Assembly: GCA_963842515.1 (NCBI GenBank)
Contig: CAWJGO010000002.1
Location: 434,001-498,000, forward strand
Origin: CADEED01 sp963842515
GTDB taxonomy: Bacteria > Pseudomonadota > Gammaproteobacteria > Steroidobacterales > Steroidobacteraceae
Reading direction: 5' to 3'
DNA length: 64,000 nt
Shown piece after piece: positions 63,383 through 64,000 of this stretch (positions are counted from its first letter, which is position 1; every line of letters begins with the position of its first letter). Below the pieces are notes generated by a model, which ran no database searches, was not told where the DNA came from, and saw only the letters and a list, made by a program, of their open reading frames with translations. The position numbers and the translations under genes were made by a program.

Positions 63383-64000
63383 ATGATTTCAAGTCTCGCG
63401 GCCAAGCTGGCCGCCCGAAAGTTCGTCGTCACCGGCGAACTGACTCCGCCCAAGGGCACCGACCTCACGAAGCTGTTTGCCGCGGCCGACCTGCTGCGCG
63501 ATGCCGTAGATGCCATCAATGTGACCGAGTCTCCACGCGCGCGCATGACCATGGATCCGCGCGCTGCTGCGCGGCTGCTGCAGGACCGCGGTTTCGAGAC
63601 CATCGTGCAGGTCACCAGCCGTGACCGCAATCGCATCGCGGTGCAATCCGACTTGTTAGGCGCCGCGGCGCTTGGTCTCAAGAACTTCGTGTTCATGGGC
63701 GGTGACTCCACCACGGGCGGCGACCACCCCGAGGCCAAGCCGGTGTTCGACCTCACTGCGTCGGGCCTGATCGCGGCGGCCGAGGCCCTTCGCAACGGCC
63801 GCGACCACGCCGGTCATCCGCTTCATGGCGCACCGGACCTGTTTATCGGCGCCACCTGCAACCCGGGCGCGGAACGATTCGGTGCCGAGATCGAGAACAC
63901 CCGTCGCAAGATCGATGCGGGCGCCAAAATGTTGCAAACCCAGGCCATCTATCACGGCGATCCGCTGAAGCGTTTCATCGACGCAGTGAAACCCGATGGC
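63383..64000 (+). CDS. Methylenetetrahydrofolate reductase-like protein, 3' end outside window
   Basis: The first 206 codons of an open frame that leaves the window. It starts MISSLAAKLAARKFVVTGEL, then TPPKGTDL, and continues with DAINVTESPRARMTMDPRAA, NRIAVQSDLLGAAALGLKNF, VFMGGDSTTGGDHPEAKPVF and GADIGATCNP-like FIGATCNPGAERF. The ELTPPKG opening and the TIM-barrel strands match the MTHFR family, in its divergent rather than E. coli MetF-like (EFFPPK) branch. With folD, ahcY and formate dehydrogenase upstream it completes a C1-folate module. An upstream in-frame GTG is an alternative start. Confidence 0.85.
   Translation, partial: MISSLAAKLAARKFVVTGELTPPKGTDLTKLFAAADLLRDAVDAINVTESPRARMTMDPRAAARLLQDRGFETIVQVTSRDRNRIAVQSDLLGAAALGLKNFVFMGGDSTTGGDHPEAKPVFDLTASGLIAAAEALRNGRDHAGHPLHGAPDLFIGATCNPGAERFGAEIENTRRKIDAGAKMLQTQAIYHGDPLKRFIDAVKPDG

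Noticed and set aside
63336..63384. Tiny ORF MRSPAPWTPCQYCAP just before the MTHFR-like start
   Set aside because: Fifteen codons with a Cys-x2-Cys but no ribosome site; more likely leader sequence.

Overview
The window is GC-rich, densely coding chromosomal DNA from a gammaproteobacterium. The evidence is the canonical block thrS-infC-rpmI-rplT-pheS-pheT-ihfA-merR, TamA/TamB, an SAH riboswitch on ahcY, and LigD/Ku. The many exported sugar-active enzymes suggest a relative of Steroidobacteraceae/Xanthomonadales; this placement is inference. I see no phage, insertion sequence, CRISPR array or integrase.

Layout. 1-3400: start of a minus-strand gene, then a four-gene cluster of unknown function (DUF4282 membrane protein, two lipoproteins, one exported protein with a duplicated domain). 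3400-5640: minus-strand GH29 alpha-L-fucosidase and an exported RraA-like protein, separated by a doubled palindromic repeat. 5800-11200: tRNA-Val(GAC), a 28-residue membrane peptide, tamA and tamB. 11200-20660, all minus strand: Gfo/Idh oxidoreductase, Ku, LigD, two c-type cytochromes, a cytochrome c oxidase subunit II with its own heme domain, and a fused subunit I-III. 20790-28060: translation/IHF block. 28100-31400: sodium/solute symporter, tRNA-Pro(GGG) and small proteins. 31465-35640: divergent REC-histidine kinase and REC-PAS-GAF-GGDEF-EAL protein. 35700-39000: MacAB-type tripartite efflux genes. 39100-47300: two exported Gfo/Idh proteins, glycogen phosphorylase, an exported D-2-hydroxyacid dehydrogenase and an exported enolase-superfamily protein. 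47367-48442: GNAT and XRE-cupin regulator. 48697-51817: fatty acid desaturase and a PQQ dehydrogenase with a heme c domain. 51818-52169: a decayed gene. 52298-56890: adenosine-kinase-like gene, metK, SAH riboswitch, ahcY and folD (S-adenosylmethionine cycle). 56927-64000: fdhD, the soluble NAD-dependent formate dehydrogenase fdsGBAD, a cupin and a methylenetetrahydrofolate-reductase-like gene cut by the window edge.

How the genes fit. The right end is a one-carbon module: SAM use, SAH recycling, folate C1 interconversion, formate oxidation to CO2 and probably methyl-THF chemistry. Spread over the rest is an unusual set of normally cytoplasmic enzyme families that here carry Sec or Tat signals (RraA-like, two Gfo/Idh, 2-hydroxyacid dehydrogenase, enolase superfamily). 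With the exported fucosidase and PQQ dehydrogenase they suggest periplasmic sugar or sugar-acid oxidation. Two genes (infC and Ku) appear to start at non-canonical ATT/ATA codons.
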